In this document: positions 6,994 through 15,244 of the stretch, one piece after another
How the letters are laid out: each line of letters begins with the position of its first letter
Numbering within the stretch: position 1 is the first letter of the stretch
From: JBMNTP01 sp050945795
GTDB lineage: Bacteria > Bacillota > Clostridia > Christensenellales > MGBC116941
Assembly: GCA_050945795.1 (NCBI GenBank)
Contig: JBMNTP010000025.1
Coordinates: 1-29,341 of the forward strand
Direction: 5' to 3'
Length of the DNA stretch: 29,341 nt
The notes under the pieces: generated by a model
The model's input: the letters and a program-made list of their open reading frames with translations, nothing else
Databases searched by the model: none
Told to the model about the DNA's origin: nothing
Program-made: the position numbers and the translations under genes

Positions 6994-8109
6994 CTAGATA
7001 AGGTTTTCAGGGTTAAGCGGCTGTAATTTTTCCGGCACGAACAGCCCGTCTTTTCTTATTAGCTTATCGTCAAACCACATCTCGCCGCCGCCATACTCCG
7101 GAGTCTGTATGCAAACCAAATCCCAATGCACCGCCGAATTATTGCCGTTATATGCCTCGTCATAGCTTGAGCCCGGCGTAAAATGGAAAGAGCCGCATAT
7201 CTTCTCATCAAAGAGTATATCGCCTATCGCCTTTGTTATGCGCGGATTAACGCCGAGAGCGAATTCGCCTATATACCTCGCCCCTTCGTCGGTATCGAAT
7301 ATCTTTTTGAGTCTTTCGTTGTCGTTTGACGACGCGTCAATTATCTTGCCGTCCTTAAACTCCAGCCTGACATTCTCATGATTATACCCTTGATACCTTG
7401 ATGGGGTGTTATATGTTATAAACCCGTTAACGCTGTCTCTTACCGGCGCGGTGTATATTTCGCCGTCCGGTATATTAGATTTGCCGGCGCATTTAACGGC
7501 GCCAATACCCTTTATGCTAAAGCTAAGGTCGGTGCCTTTGCCGGTTATCCTCACTCTATCGGTAGTATCCATAAGCGCTTTAAGCGGATCCATTGCCGCC
7601 GACATCTTGGCGTAATCAAGATTGCATACGCTGAAGTAAAAATCCTCAAACGCCTCGCTGGACATGCCCGCCATCTGCGCCATAGACGGCGACGGATATC
7701 TTAGCACCACCCACCGCGTCTTTCTAACCCTTATCTCGCCATGCACCCTGTTCCAATACACCGTACCGTACATCTGCTGCTTTTCCGGCGGCACATCCGA
7801 CGACTCCGCAGCGTTGGCTCCGCCACGAAACGCTATATAAGCGTCCATCTTGCCCATGCGCGCCGCATCTATATCCGCCATTACAGATAGCTGCTCTTCG
7901 GTAGCGTTCATCAAAAGCTTTCTTTGCACTCTTGAGTCGTTCATAACAACAAAAGGTATACCGCCCGCCTCATACGCCTTTTCTATCAGCGCCTCTGACA
8001 ATTCCGGCGGACAGCCGGTGTTTTCTATAAGTATTTTCTCTCCCGGCTTAAGCGAGCAAGAGTAATTTACAAGATTGCCCGCGAGTTCAATAAATCTGCT
8101 GTCTATCAT
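6994..8109 (-). CDS. Aminopeptidase, M29 (AmpS/PepS) family
   Basis: The 371-residue protein matches the M29 metallo-aminopeptidases (aminopeptidase T/AmpS/PepS), cytoplasmic dimeric enzymes that use two metal ions to remove N-terminal residues from peptides. Family-like segments are the N-terminal NYSCSLKPGEKILIE, GKGTDLSFSIKG, EIYTAPV.DSVNG, GEFALGVNPR, and the C-terminal SYDEAYNGNNSAVHWDLV with its metal-binding His and Asp. I take ATG at 8109 as start because family members begin MIDxR; the frame runs upstream to a TTG at 8136, which would overlap the preceding glycosyltransferase. AAAGGA lies about 11 bases ahead of the ATG. Only seven bases separate it from the glycosyltransferase, so the two are cotranscribed, though no functional link is obvious. 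Confidence 0.9.
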   Translation of the reverse strand: MIDSRFIELAGNLVNYSCSLKPGEKILIENTGCPPELSEALIEKAYEAGGIPFVVMNDSRVQRKLLMNATEEQLSVMADIDAARMGKMDAYIAFRGGANAAESSDVPPEKQQMYGTVYWNRVHGEIRVRKTRWVVLRYPSPSMAQMAGMSSEAFEDFYFSVCNLDYAKMSAAMDPLKALMDTTDRVRITGKGTDLSFSIKGIGAVKCAGKSNIPDGEIYTAPVRDSVNGFITYNTPSRYQGYNHENVRLEFKDGKIIDASSNDNERLKKIFDTDEGARYIGEFALGVNPRITKAIGDILFDEKICGSFHFTPGSSYDEAYNGNNSAVHWDLVCIQTPEYGGGEMWFDDKLIRKDGLFVPEKLQPLNPENLI

Positions 8110-8116
8110 ATTTAAG

Positions 8117-9061
8117 TTATTCCTTTCCTGTATCAAAGCCGTAAGCCTTGCCGACTATATAAATCGGGCGCGCCTTAGCCTCATCATATACTCTTCCTAA
8201 GTATACCCCTACTATGCCTATCGCAACGAGTATAAGCGAATTGCTTAAAAGTATCGCCGCCGCCGCGTAGTTCCATGCCGCCATCGCTACGCCTACCGCC
8301 CTTAATACTATCGTAGCTATAAAGTACAGCACCGATAGCACCATCATTATAACGCCTAACCACAGCGACATTGAAAGCGGCTTTGATGAAAACGAGGCAA
8401 TGCCATCGGCGCTTAGCTTAAGCATCTTTTTAAGCGGATACTTTGTCTCTCCGGCAAAACGCTCGTCTCTAACATATTCATACGCCGTCTGGTTAAATCC
8501 CGCCCAAGCTACCATGCCTCTTAAAAACCGGTTGCCCTCCTTCATCGAGCGCATAACATCGGCGACTTTTTTATCTATCAACCTAAAATCGCCGGTATCA
8601 AGCGGTATCTTCGTTGTTGATACGCCGGATAAAAAGCGGTAGAACATATGGGCAGTGAGCTTTTTAAAAATCGATTCACCTTTTCTTTTAAGCCTTTTGC
8701 CATAAACAACTTCATACCCCTGCTCCCATAGCTTTACCATCTCGGGTATCGCCTCGGGCGGGTCTTGAAGATCGGCGTCTATAATTACAATCGCGTCGCC
8801 AGTCGCGTAATCAAGCCCTGCGGTAACGGCTATCTGATGCCCGAAATTTCTCGCAAACTCCACCACCTTAACGGCGCTGTCACGCTTATGCAAATCAAAC
8901 AGCATCTCAGATGTCTTGTCCTTGCTTCCGTCATTTACGAATACCAGCTCATAAGAGCCGCCCATACCATCCATAACGCCTTTAAGCCGCTTGTATGTTT
9001 CTTCAAGCACTTCTTGCTCATTATAAGCGGGTATGACCACAGAAAGCCTTACATTGCCCAT
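8117..9061 (-). CDS. Family 2 glycosyltransferase, polyprenol-phosphate type (GtrB/DPM1-like)
   Basis: The 314-residue protein has a cytoplasmic GT-A domain opening with SVVIPAYNEQEVLEE, then FVNDGSKDKT, ARNFGHQIAVTAGLDYA and IIDADLQDPPE (the acidic metal/nucleotide-sugar site). Two hydrophobic C-terminal segments follow. This is the layout of enzymes that move a sugar from a nucleotide donor to undecaprenyl or dolichyl phosphate. They often work with a GtrA-type flippase, and a GtrA-family gene lies at 25373-25813 in this window, although not adjacent. The ATG at 9061 has GGAGG five bases upstream. The longer frame starting at TTG 9073 would use the Shine-Dalgarno as coding sequence and is unlikely. 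Confidence 0.92.
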   Translation of the reverse strand: MGNVRLSVVIPAYNEQEVLEETYKRLKGVMDGMGGSYELVFVNDGSKDKTSEMLFDLHKRDSAVKVVEFARNFGHQIAVTAGLDYATGDAIVIIDADLQDPPEAIPEMVKLWEQGYEVVYGKRLKRKGESIFKKLTAHMFYRFLSGVSTTKIPLDTGDFRLIDKKVADVMRSMKEGNRFLRGMVAWAGFNQTAYEYVRDERFAGETKYPLKKMLKLSADGIASFSSKPLSMSLWLGVIMMVLSVLYFIATIVLRAVGVAMAAWNYAAAAILLSNSLILVAIGIVGVYLGRVYDEAKARPIYIVGKAYGFDTGKE

Positions 9062-9242
9062 ATCTTCCTCCAAAATACTATATTGCTACGTCTCCATTAT
9101 AATCCAATCCCGCTTTAAAAAAAAGCCCGCTTTGATTATTGCCGCTAAAACCCCGTTTATACCCGCTACAACATCTGCTTTTGCTGCTTATAAAGCCATT
9201 TGTTCAAGATCGCCGCATTTTGTTTTTTTATGCCGAAAACCA

Positions 9243-9271
9243 TTGACTTTTATGCTGTCATATGCTTTAAT
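9243..9271 (+). promoter_or_regulatory. Candidate promoter of the polyamine uptake operon
   Basis: TTGACT (9243-9248) is followed by a 17-base spacer and TTTAAT (9266-9271), each one mismatch from consensus. Start of transcription would be near 9278, just upstream of both inverted repeats, so a bound repressor would block elongation or initiation. A second possible -10, TACAAT at 9345-9350, lacks a -35 box. Confidence 0.45.
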
Positions 9272-9293
9272 TATCTCTGTTGTTTATTAATAT

Positions 9294-9308
9294 TAAACTT
9301 TAAGTTTA
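9294..9308 (+). promoter_or_regulatory. Operator candidate 1 for the XRE-cupin regulator
   Basis: TAAAC (9294-9298) and GTTTA (9304-9308) are separated by five bases. The five central bases also pair around a single T, making a near-continuous palindrome. The same TAAAC-N5-GTTTA form is found again 38 bases downstream. Confidence 0.55.
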
Positions 9309-9328
9309 GTTTTACATTGGTTAAAGCT

Positions 9329-9349
9329 TTGTAAACAAAAAGTTTACAA
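9329..9349 (+). promoter_or_regulatory. Operator candidate 2 for the XRE-cupin regulator
   Basis: A perfect inverted repeat, TTGTAAAC (9329-9336) and GTTTACAA (9342-9349) around AAAAA. Its core has the same TAAAC-N5-GTTTA form and spacing as the repeat at 9294-9308. It lies about 35 bases before the regulator's start codon. Confidence 0.6.
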
Positions 9350-9383
9350 TAAAGCACCTCACCCCAACGAAAGGAGTCCCCCG

Positions 9384-9926
9384 ATGAACATCGGCTCTAA
9401 GATAAAGCAGCTCCGTGTTAAATACGGGCTTACACAGGAAGAACTGGCAAACCGTACCGAGCTGTCTAAAGGCTTCATATCTCAGCTAGAAAGAGATCTT
9501 ACCTCCCCCTCAATAAATACTCTTATAGACATTCTTGAATGTTTAGGAGTGACGCTAAGAGAGTTTTTCTCCAGCGGCGAGGAGGATGAAAAGATAGTAT
9601 TTGGCGCTGCGGATGTGTTTGTGCAAGAAGATGCCGACTCCGGCCTAAGCATACAGTGGCTTATAACCAGCTCACAAAAAAACGCCATGGAGCCTATACT
9701 GGTTTCTCTCGCTCCCGGCGGCCAAACTGCCGTTTATGACCCGCACGAAGGCGAGGAGTTCGGGCATGTGTTGGCGGGGGCGGTATCGCTTTGCATAGGC
9801 GCTAAGCGGTACGCGCTTAAAAAGGGAGATTCGTTTTATTTTAAAGCTGACGCGCAGCACTACATTAAAAACCCCGGTAAGCGGGAGGCGCGTATTTTAT
9901 GGGTTTCATCGCCACCTAGTTTTTGA
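9384..9926 (+). CDS. XRE-family regulator with C-terminal cupin domain (PuuR-like)
   Basis: The 180-residue protein has an N-terminal helix-turn-helix (about residues 6-60: IGSKIKQLRVKYGLTQEELA, then SKGFISQLERDLTSPSINTL). A C-terminal cupin barrel follows (about 105-175, with GEEFGHVLAGAVSLCIG and FYFKADAQHYIKNPG). Proteins of this build sense small molecules in the cupin. When placed before potABCD they are taken to regulate polyamine import, as PuuR does for putrescine genes. The ATG at 9384 has AAAGGAG upstream. Twenty-seven bases separate it from potA and no terminator intervenes, so it is the first gene of the operon. It probably represses its own promoter through the two inverted repeats. 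The ligand is inferred from context only. Confidence 0.9.
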   Translation: MNIGSKIKQLRVKYGLTQEELANRTELSKGFISQLERDLTSPSINTLIDILECLGVTLREFFSSGEEDEKIVFGAADVFVQEDADSGLSIQWLITSSQKNAMEPILVSLAPGGQTAVYDPHEGEEFGHVLAGAVSLCIGAKRYALKKGDSFYFKADAQHYIKNPGKREARILWVSSPPSF

Positions 9927-9953
9927 CAATAACAGCGAATGAGGTATGATAAT

Positions 9954-11012
9954 ATGGAAGGAACAGAAAAACATCTGATAGAGCTTAGCAATGTATCAAA
10001 GGATTTTGACGGCACCGAAGCTCTAAAAGATATCAATCTTTATATAAATAAGCGTGAATTTCTAACGCTGCTCGGCCCGTCCGGCTGCGGCAAAACAACA
10101 ATGCTGCGTATAATCGCCGGCTTTGAGCAGCCCACTTCCGGCACTCTGTTTTTCGATAGTCAGGATATAACCGACGTTCCCCCTTACAAAAGGCGGGTAA
10201 ACACGGTTTTCCAGAAATACGCTTTGTTTCCGCATCTTAATGTTTTTGACAACGTTGCGTTCGGCCTGAAGATAAAGAAAATAGATAAGGATGAAATAAA
10301 GAGCAAGGTTTCCTCGCTGCTTTCACTTGTAAACCTTTCGGGATATGAAAAGCGGGCGGTGGACAGCCTTTCCGGCGGCCAACAGCAGCGCATAGCCATA
10401 GCCCGCGCGCTTATAAACGAGCCGGAAGTGTTGCTTTTAGACGAGCCTTTGGGTGCGCTCGACCTTCAGCTTAGAAAAGAAATGCAGCTCGAGCTTAAAA
10501 AGATGCAGCAGCACCTCGGCATAACATTTATATATGTAACGCATGACCAGGAAGAAGCGCTTACTATGTCTGATACCATCGTTGTTATGAAAGACGGCCG
10601 CATACAGCAGATAGGCACACCGACCGACATATACAACGAGCCTAAAAACGCTTTCGTAGCCGATTTTATAGGCGAATCAAACATAATCCGCGGTACAATG
10701 GTTGAGGACTATCTCGCACGTTTTTGCGGACGCGAGTTCCGCTGCCTAGACGGCGGCTTTGGAAAAGACGCTCCCGTCGACATAGTCGTGCGCCCGGAGG
10801 ATGTAAAGCTGGTGCCGGGCGGCGAGGGTATGCTGTCAGGGCATGTCGTTTCAGACCTCTTTATGGGCGTGCATTATGAAATGATTATAGATGCCGGAGG
10901 GCATATGTGGCAGGTGCATTCCACCTTAAGAGCCGAACCCGGCTCAACGGTAGGGCTTTTGATACTGCCGGACGATATACATGTAATGAAGAGAGGAGAA
11001 CAGCCGGAATAA
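9954..11012 (+). CDS. potA: Spermidine/putrescine ABC transporter ATP-binding protein
   Basis: The 352-residue ATPase has Walker A GPSGCGKTT (about 41-49), the Q-loop region, signature LSGGQQQRIAIARAL, Walker B LLLDEPLGALD and the switch His in YVTHDQEEAL. A C-terminal TOBE-type regulatory domain follows (PVDIVVRPEDVKLV, VVSDLFMGVHYEM). PotA powers uptake through the PotB-PotC channel. I prefer ATG 9954, which has GAGG nine bases upstream; the frame is open to an ATG at 9939, but that start would leave no room for the binding site. PotB begins one base after the stop codon, so the genes are tightly coupled. Confidence 0.96.
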   Translation: MEGTEKHLIELSNVSKDFDGTEALKDINLYINKREFLTLLGPSGCGKTTMLRIIAGFEQPTSGTLFFDSQDITDVPPYKRRVNTVFQKYALFPHLNVFDNVAFGLKIKKIDKDEIKSKVSSLLSLVNLSGYEKRAVDSLSGGQQQRIAIARALINEPEVLLLDEPLGALDLQLRKEMQLELKKMQQHLGITFIYVTHDQEEALTMSDTIVVMKDGRIQQIGTPTDIYNEPKNAFVADFIGESNIIRGTMVEDYLARFCGREFRCLDGGFGKDAPVDIVVRPEDVKLVPGGEGMLSGHVVSDLFMGVHYEMIIDAGGHMWQVHSTLRAEPGSTVGLLILPDDIHVMKRGEQPE

Positions 11013-11013
11013 A

Positions 11014-11823
11014 ATGAGGCGCAGTGTATTCGCAACCCCATATCTTATATGGATGATATTGTTTATAGTAGTGCCGTTGCTTCTTATAATTTACTATGCC
11101 TTTACGGCAGACGGCAGTTTCTCCTTCGCCAACCTCGCAAAGGCGTTTGAACCCATTTATTTTTCAGTACTGCTGCGCTCGCTTATGATTGCCGGGCTTT
11201 GCACAGTTATCTGTCTGCTTTTAGGGTATCCGCTCGCCATGATACTCGCCCGCTCCAGCGCTAGCACCTCTTTTATACTCATGCTTATAATGCTGCCTAT
11301 GTGGATGAACTTTTTGCTCCGCACATACGCATGGCTGGCGCTGCTCGATACCAACGGGCTTATAAACCGTATAATATCGCTTATGGGATTTCCTAAGGCG
11401 CAGCTTTTATACAACCTGCCTTCTATCGTTTTTGGCATGGTATATAACTTCCTGCCGTTTATGATACTCCCGATTTATACAGTGCTGCAAAAAATTCCCC
11501 GCTCGCTTATAGAAGCGGCGGAGGATTTAGGTGCCGATTCATATACCGTTTTTAAGAAGGTTACGCTACCTCTTAGTGTGCCGGGCATAATATCCGGCAT
11601 AACAATGGTTTTTATGCCGGCTGTAACAACCTTTGCCATATCAAGGCTGCTTGGCGGTTCGCATTTTATGATGCTAGGCGACCTTATAGAAAACCAGTTT
11701 GTGTTTTTACGGGACTGGAACTTCGGCTCCGCGCTATCTTTTGTAATGATGGTTATAATACTTATATCAATGGCCATTCTTTCAAAGACAGAATCTTTTG
11801 AGGAAGGAGATCAGCTTTGGTAA
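11014..11823 (+). CDS. potB: Spermidine/putrescine ABC transporter permease
   Basis: A 269-residue inner-membrane protein with about six hydrophobic segments. It starts with a short basic N-terminus (MRRSVFATPYLIWMILF) and carries the permease EAA loop that contacts the ATPase (EAAEDLGADSYTVFKKVTLPLSVPGI, about 167-192). The length fits PotB, which with PotC forms the translocation channel. It starts one base after potA, with GGAG inside the potA end, and its end overlaps the potC start by seven bases. Confidence 0.95.
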   Translation: MRRSVFATPYLIWMILFIVVPLLLIIYYAFTADGSFSFANLAKAFEPIYFSVLLRSLMIAGLCTVICLLLGYPLAMILARSSASTSFILMLIMLPMWMNFLLRTYAWLALLDTNGLINRIISLMGFPKAQLLYNLPSIVFGMVYNFLPFMILPIYTVLQKIPRSLIEAAEDLGADSYTVFKKVTLPLSVPGIISGITMVFMPAVTTFAISRLLGGSHFMMLGDLIENQFVFLRDWNFGSALSFVMMVIILISMAILSKTESFEEGDQLW

Positions 11824-12605
11824 AAAGATTTTTTTCAAAAGCATATATAGGGCTAATACTCGCTTTCCTGTATATGCCTATACTTGTACTCATAGTTTTC
11901 TCCTTCAACAAATCAAGGACTATGTCAAAATGGGGCGGTTTCACTCTTTCATGGTACTCCGAGCTGTTTAACGATCCTATGATACTTGAGGCGCTATGGA
12001 TAACAATATCGGTAGCCGTGCTATCCGCAATTATAGCCACCATAATAGGAACTCTCGCAGCCATAGGCATACATAATATGCGAAAAGGCACGCGCCGCAT
12101 AGTGACAAGCATAAGCTACATACCCAAGGTAACCCCCGATATCGTAACTGGAATATCACTTATGCTGCTGTTTATATTTTTGAAGATACCGCGCGGCTAT
12201 TTTACATTGCTGCTGTCGCATATAACCTTCAATATACCGTATGTCATATTCAGCGTTATGCCAAAGCTCAAACAAATGCCGGCCAGCACATATGAAGCGG
12301 CGCTCGACTTAGGCGCTACACCCGGCTATGCCATGAGAAAAGTACTGTTGCCGCAGATAATGCCGGGCATAATAACCGGACTGCTTTTCGCCTTCACTCT
12401 TTCGCTCGACGATTTTGTGGTATCGTTGTTCACCCGCCAGGATATAAACACGCTGTCCATAATCATATACTCGATGGCGAGAAAAGGCATAAGCCCCAAA
12501 ATAAACGCGTTATCCGCTCTTATGTTTGTCAGCATAATGGCGCTTATGATAACAATAAATTTCAGAACAAAACGGAATGGCAAAAAGGAGGGACCAAAAC
12601 TATGA
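11817..12605 (+). CDS. potC: Spermidine/putrescine ABC transporter permease
   Basis: A 262-residue permease with about six membrane segments and an EAA loop (EAALDLGATPGYAMRKVLLP). The conserved FNKSR near the first periplasmic region and LDDFVVSLF are typical of PotC. The start is TTG at 11817 (TTG GTA AAA AGA), supported by AAGGAG seven to eight bases upstream; the overlap with potB is seven bases. It overlaps potD by four bases (ATGA), so all four transport genes are translationally coupled. Confidence 0.95.
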   Translation: MVKRFFSKAYIGLILAFLYMPILVLIVFSFNKSRTMSKWGGFTLSWYSELFNDPMILEALWITISVAVLSAIIATIIGTLAAIGIHNMRKGTRRIVTSISYIPKVTPDIVTGISLMLLFIFLKIPRGYFTLLLSHITFNIPYVIFSVMPKLKQMPASTYEAALDLGATPGYAMRKVLLPQIMPGIITGLLFAFTLSLDDFVVSLFTRQDINTLSIIIYSMARKGISPKINALSALMFVSIMALMITINFRTKRNGKKEGPKL

Positions 12606-13648
12606 CCTTAAAAAGACTGCTCTTCGCGACAATTATTCTGCTGCTCGCTTTTTCATTGGTGGCGTGTGGTAATTCCGGCGATGAGATAACGCTGCATGTG
12701 CTTAACTGGGAAGACTACATAGAGCCGGATCTTATAGCGCAATTTGAGGATGAAAACCCCGGCATTAAAGTAAAATACTCAAGTCTGCCGAACAATGAAG
12801 AAATGTATACCATGCTCATACAAGAAGATAGCAGGTATGATATTTGCTTCCCGTCAGACTATATGATAGAGCGGCTTATAAAAGACGATCTGCTCCACGA
12901 GCTTAATTACGACAACATACCCAACTTTCAAAACGTAATGGAATCCTCCCGCGACCACAGCTTCGACCCCGGCAACAAGTATTCCGTTCCATATATGTGG
13001 GGAACACTCGGCATACTCTACAATACCGAAATGGTCAGCGAGCCGGTAACAAGCTGGAATATACTTTGGGACGAGAAATACGCCAACACAATCCTCATGT
13101 ACGACAGCGTGCGCGACAGCATGGCAGTTTCTCTAAAGCGGCTTGGTTATAGCGTCAACACGCGCGACGAGGCCGAGCTTGAGGAGGCAACGCAGGAGCT
13201 TATAGCTCAAAAGCCGCTTGTTGAGGCGTATATGGGCGATAACGTAAAGGATAAAATGATAGGCGATGGGGCGGCGCTTGCGGTAGTCTATTCAGGTGAC
13301 GCCGTATGGTGTATGCAGGAAAACGAAAAGCTCGAATACGTTGTGCCGGATGAAGGCTCAAACCTCTGGTTCGATAATATGGTAGTGCTTAAAAAGAGCC
13401 CGAATAAAGAAGCGGCGGAGCTTTTCATCAATTTCCTTTGCGACGCTGCCGTTTCTCAGGTAAACTCCGAATATATCGGCTATACAACGGCCATACAACC
13501 GGCATATGACGCCATGCCCGCCGAATATCTCGAAAACTCGGCATATGTAGCGGACGCCGATATCATCGAAAGGTGTGAGGTGTTCCACGACCTTGGAGAC
13601 GATACCGCACTCTATGATACGCTATGGATGCGCGTTAAAGCCGAATAA
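12602..13648 (+). CDS. potD: Spermidine/putrescine-binding lipoprotein
   Basis: The 348-residue solute-binding protein has a lipoprotein signal: a basic N-terminus, a hydrophobic core and the lipobox LVAC with Cys at about residue 22. The mature part reads LHVLNWEDYIEPDL, RYDICFPSDYMIERL and PYMWGTLGILYN, which are typical of PotD. In a Gram-positive cell it would be anchored to the outer face of the membrane and hand polyamines to PotBC. The ATG overlaps the potC stop (ATGA) and GGAGGG precedes it. A strong terminator follows. Confidence 0.96.
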   Translation: MTLKRLLFATIILLLAFSLVACGNSGDEITLHVLNWEDYIEPDLIAQFEDENPGIKVKYSSLPNNEEMYTMLIQEDSRYDICFPSDYMIERLIKDDLLHELNYDNIPNFQNVMESSRDHSFDPGNKYSVPYMWGTLGILYNTEMVSEPVTSWNILWDEKYANTILMYDSVRDSMAVSLKRLGYSVNTRDEAELEEATQELIAQKPLVEAYMGDNVKDKMIGDGAALAVVYSGDAVWCMQENEKLEYVVPDEGSNLWFDNMVVLKKSPNKEAAELFINFLCDAAVSQVNSEYIGYTTAIQPAYDAMPAEYLENSAYVADADIIERCEVFHDLGDDTALYDTLWMRVKAE

Positions 13649-13661
13649 TAAATAATATCGC

Positions 13662-13687
13662 AAAAGACCGCCTTAAGGCGGTCTTTT
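13662..13687 (+). terminator. Terminator of the pot operon
   Basis: A perfect 11-bp stem, AAAAGACCGCC (13662-13672) and GGCGGTCTTTT (13677-13687), closes on a TTAA loop. It follows potD directly. Confidence 0.92.
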
Positions 13688-13701
13688 AGTTTGTATGAGT
13701 G

Positions 13702-13859
13702 ACGTTGGAGGCTCCGCCTCCAAACCTCCGCTTAAGGGACAATTGTCCCTTAAGAATCCCATATTGAAAATGCCTCATAGAAGCATTTTTCGAGTCTTTT
13801 GGTTCTTTTCTTCAAGAAAAGAACCGAGTGCGCGAGGGCAGAGCCCTAGCAAAAAACTT
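13702..13859. repeat. Hairpin-rich intergenic repeat element
   Basis: Between two convergent operons five inverted repeats lie in a row. They are TTGGAGGC/GCCTCCAA (13705-13723), a 24-base perfect palindrome built on CTTAAGGGACAA (13731-13754), AAAATGC/GCATTTT (13767-13789), GGTTCTTTTCTT/AAGAAAAGAACC (13801-13825) and AGGGC/GCCCT (13835-13847). There is no reading frame of note. The first hairpin recurs at 16882-16904, also between convergent genes. This looks like a mosaic REP/MITE-like repeat; similar GGAGGC-type intergenic hairpins are, to my knowledge, common in some Clostridia. Confidence 0.7.
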
Positions 13860-13875
13860 TATAATCGGTCTATCC

Positions 13876-15234
13876 TCAGTTCTTAAGACTGTGTATAGGC
13901 GCAGGTATCCTGCCGCCCCTTAGTATAAAATCTCGGCTTGAAAAAGGATGTACCGGCATTACCGGCGCACTACCGAGCAACCCCCCAAACTCTACCCTGT
14001 CGCCCACCTTCTTCCCGGGCGCGGGTATTATCCTTACAGCCGTTGTTTTCTGGTTTATCATACCTATCGCCGCTTCATCTGCAATTATGGCAGATATCGT
14101 CTCAGCCGGAGTATCGCCCGGCACCGCAATCATATCAAGCCCTACAGAGCATACGCAGGTCATAGCCTCCAGCTTGTCAAGGCTAAGCGACCCGCGCTCG
14201 ACAGCGGCTATCATGCCGGCGTCCTCGCTTACGGGTATAAACGCTCCCGACAAGCCGCCAACATGTGAGGAGGCCATAACTCCGCCCTTTTTAACTGCAT
14301 CGTTAAGCAGCGCTAAAGCCGCAGTAGTGCCATGCGTACCGCACGACTCCAGTCCCATTTCCTCAAGTATATCGGCAACGCTGTCGCCCCTTGCCGGAGT
14401 AGGCGCGAGCGAAAGGTCAACTATACCAAACGGCACATTAAGCCGCCGTGACGCCTCCCTGGCTACCAACTGACCCATGCGAGTAATCTGAAACGCCGTC
14501 TTTTTAATTGTCTCGGCCAATTCATCGAACGACTTGCCTCTTACCTGCTCAAGCGCCTTCTTAACAACACCCGGCCCGCTGACGCCGACATTTATAACCG
14601 TCTCTCCCTCTCCGGGGCCGTGGAAAGCGCCGGCCATAAAAGGATTGTCCTCAACAGCATTAGCAAATACCACAAGCTTGGCGCAGGCGAGTCCGCCATC
14701 TTTTTCGGTGCGTGCCGCCGCCCGTTTTATAATATGCCCCATCTCATAAACGGCGTCCATGTTTATACCCGCCCGCGTAGTCGCCACATTTACAGACGAG
14801 CATACTCTTTCTGTCGCCTCCAGCGCCTCGGGTATAGAAGCTATAAGATTTTCATCCGAACGTCCGGCGCCTTTATGCACCAGAGCAGAAAACCCGCCTA
14901 TAAAATTGACGCCCGCCTCTTTGGCCGCCTTTTCAAGCGCCAAAGCGTAAGGCACATAATCAGGAGAATTGGCAGCCGCCGCAACAAAAGCTATCGGCGT
15001 TACCGATATTCGCTTATTAACTATCGGTATGCCGTATTCATCTTCAATTCCCTCGCATACCTTTACAAGGCTGCCTGCCTCTCGCATTATCTTTTCATAT
15101 ATAAGGTCGCATGCCTTAGAAACATCTTGCCTAGCGCAGTCATACAGTGATATGCCCATAGTGACGGTGCGAATATCAAGATGCTGCTGATCAATCATAT
15201 TTATTGTTTCAAGTATTTCGCCCTGAGTTATCAT
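13876..15234 (-). CDS. UPF0210 (DUF711, PFL-like) family protein
   Basis: The 452-residue protein matches the UPF0210/DUF711 family, with typical length and segments: TVTMGISLYDCA, GAGRSDENLIASIPEAL, NINMDAVYEMG-like text, GAFHGPGEGETVINVGVSGPGVV, and VPFGIVDLSLAPTPARGDSVADILE. The fold is related to the pyruvate-formate-lyase barrel, but no glycyl-radical motif is evident and the reaction is unknown. ATG at 15234 has GAGGAGG five bases upstream. It follows an ACT-domain protein after ten bases. The same pairing is common in Firmicutes, suggesting that the small protein senses a ligand for this one. The gene ends close to the hairpin repeat facing the pot operon. Confidence 0.9.
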   Translation of the reverse strand: MITQGEILETINMIDQQHLDIRTVTMGISLYDCARQDVSKACDLIYEKIMREAGSLVKVCEGIEDEYGIPIVNKRISVTPIAFVAAAANSPDYVPYALALEKAAKEAGVNFIGGFSALVHKGAGRSDENLIASIPEALEATERVCSSVNVATTRAGINMDAVYEMGHIIKRAAARTEKDGGLACAKLVVFANAVEDNPFMAGAFHGPGEGETVINVGVSGPGVVKKALEQVRGKSFDELAETIKKTAFQITRMGQLVAREASRRLNVPFGIVDLSLAPTPARGDSVADILEEMGLESCGTHGTTAALALLNDAVKKGGVMASSHVGGLSGAFIPVSEDAGMIAAVERGSLSLDKLEAMTCVCSVGLDMIAVPGDTPAETISAIIADEAAIGMINQKTTAVRIIPAPGKKVGDRVEFGGLLGSAPVMPVHPFSSRDFILRGGRIPAPIHSLKN

Positions 15235-15244
15235 TACAGCCTCC

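Larger units (their letters stand above)
9062..9383. other. Divergent intergenic region between the glycosyltransferase and the XRE-cupin gene
   Basis: No gene is supported in these 322 bases. On the minus side TATAAT (9101-9096) is a probable -10 for the glycosyltransferase, without a clear -35. On the plus side there are a candidate promoter (9243-9271) and two operator-like inverted repeats (9294-9308 and 9329-9349), described separately. The part from about 9105 to 9240 shows nothing I can assign. Confidence 0.6.

Noticed and set aside
9922..9950. TTGACA-17-TATGAT just before potA
   Set aside because: It looks like a good promoter, but its start point would fall at or after the potA start codon, so it could not make a normal potA message. 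It also overlaps the end of the regulator gene and the potA ribosome binding site.
13690..13890. Short plus-strand frame (about 63 codons) across the hairpin repeat
   Set aside because: It lies wholly within the palindromic element, has no ribosome binding site and its sequence follows from the repeat.
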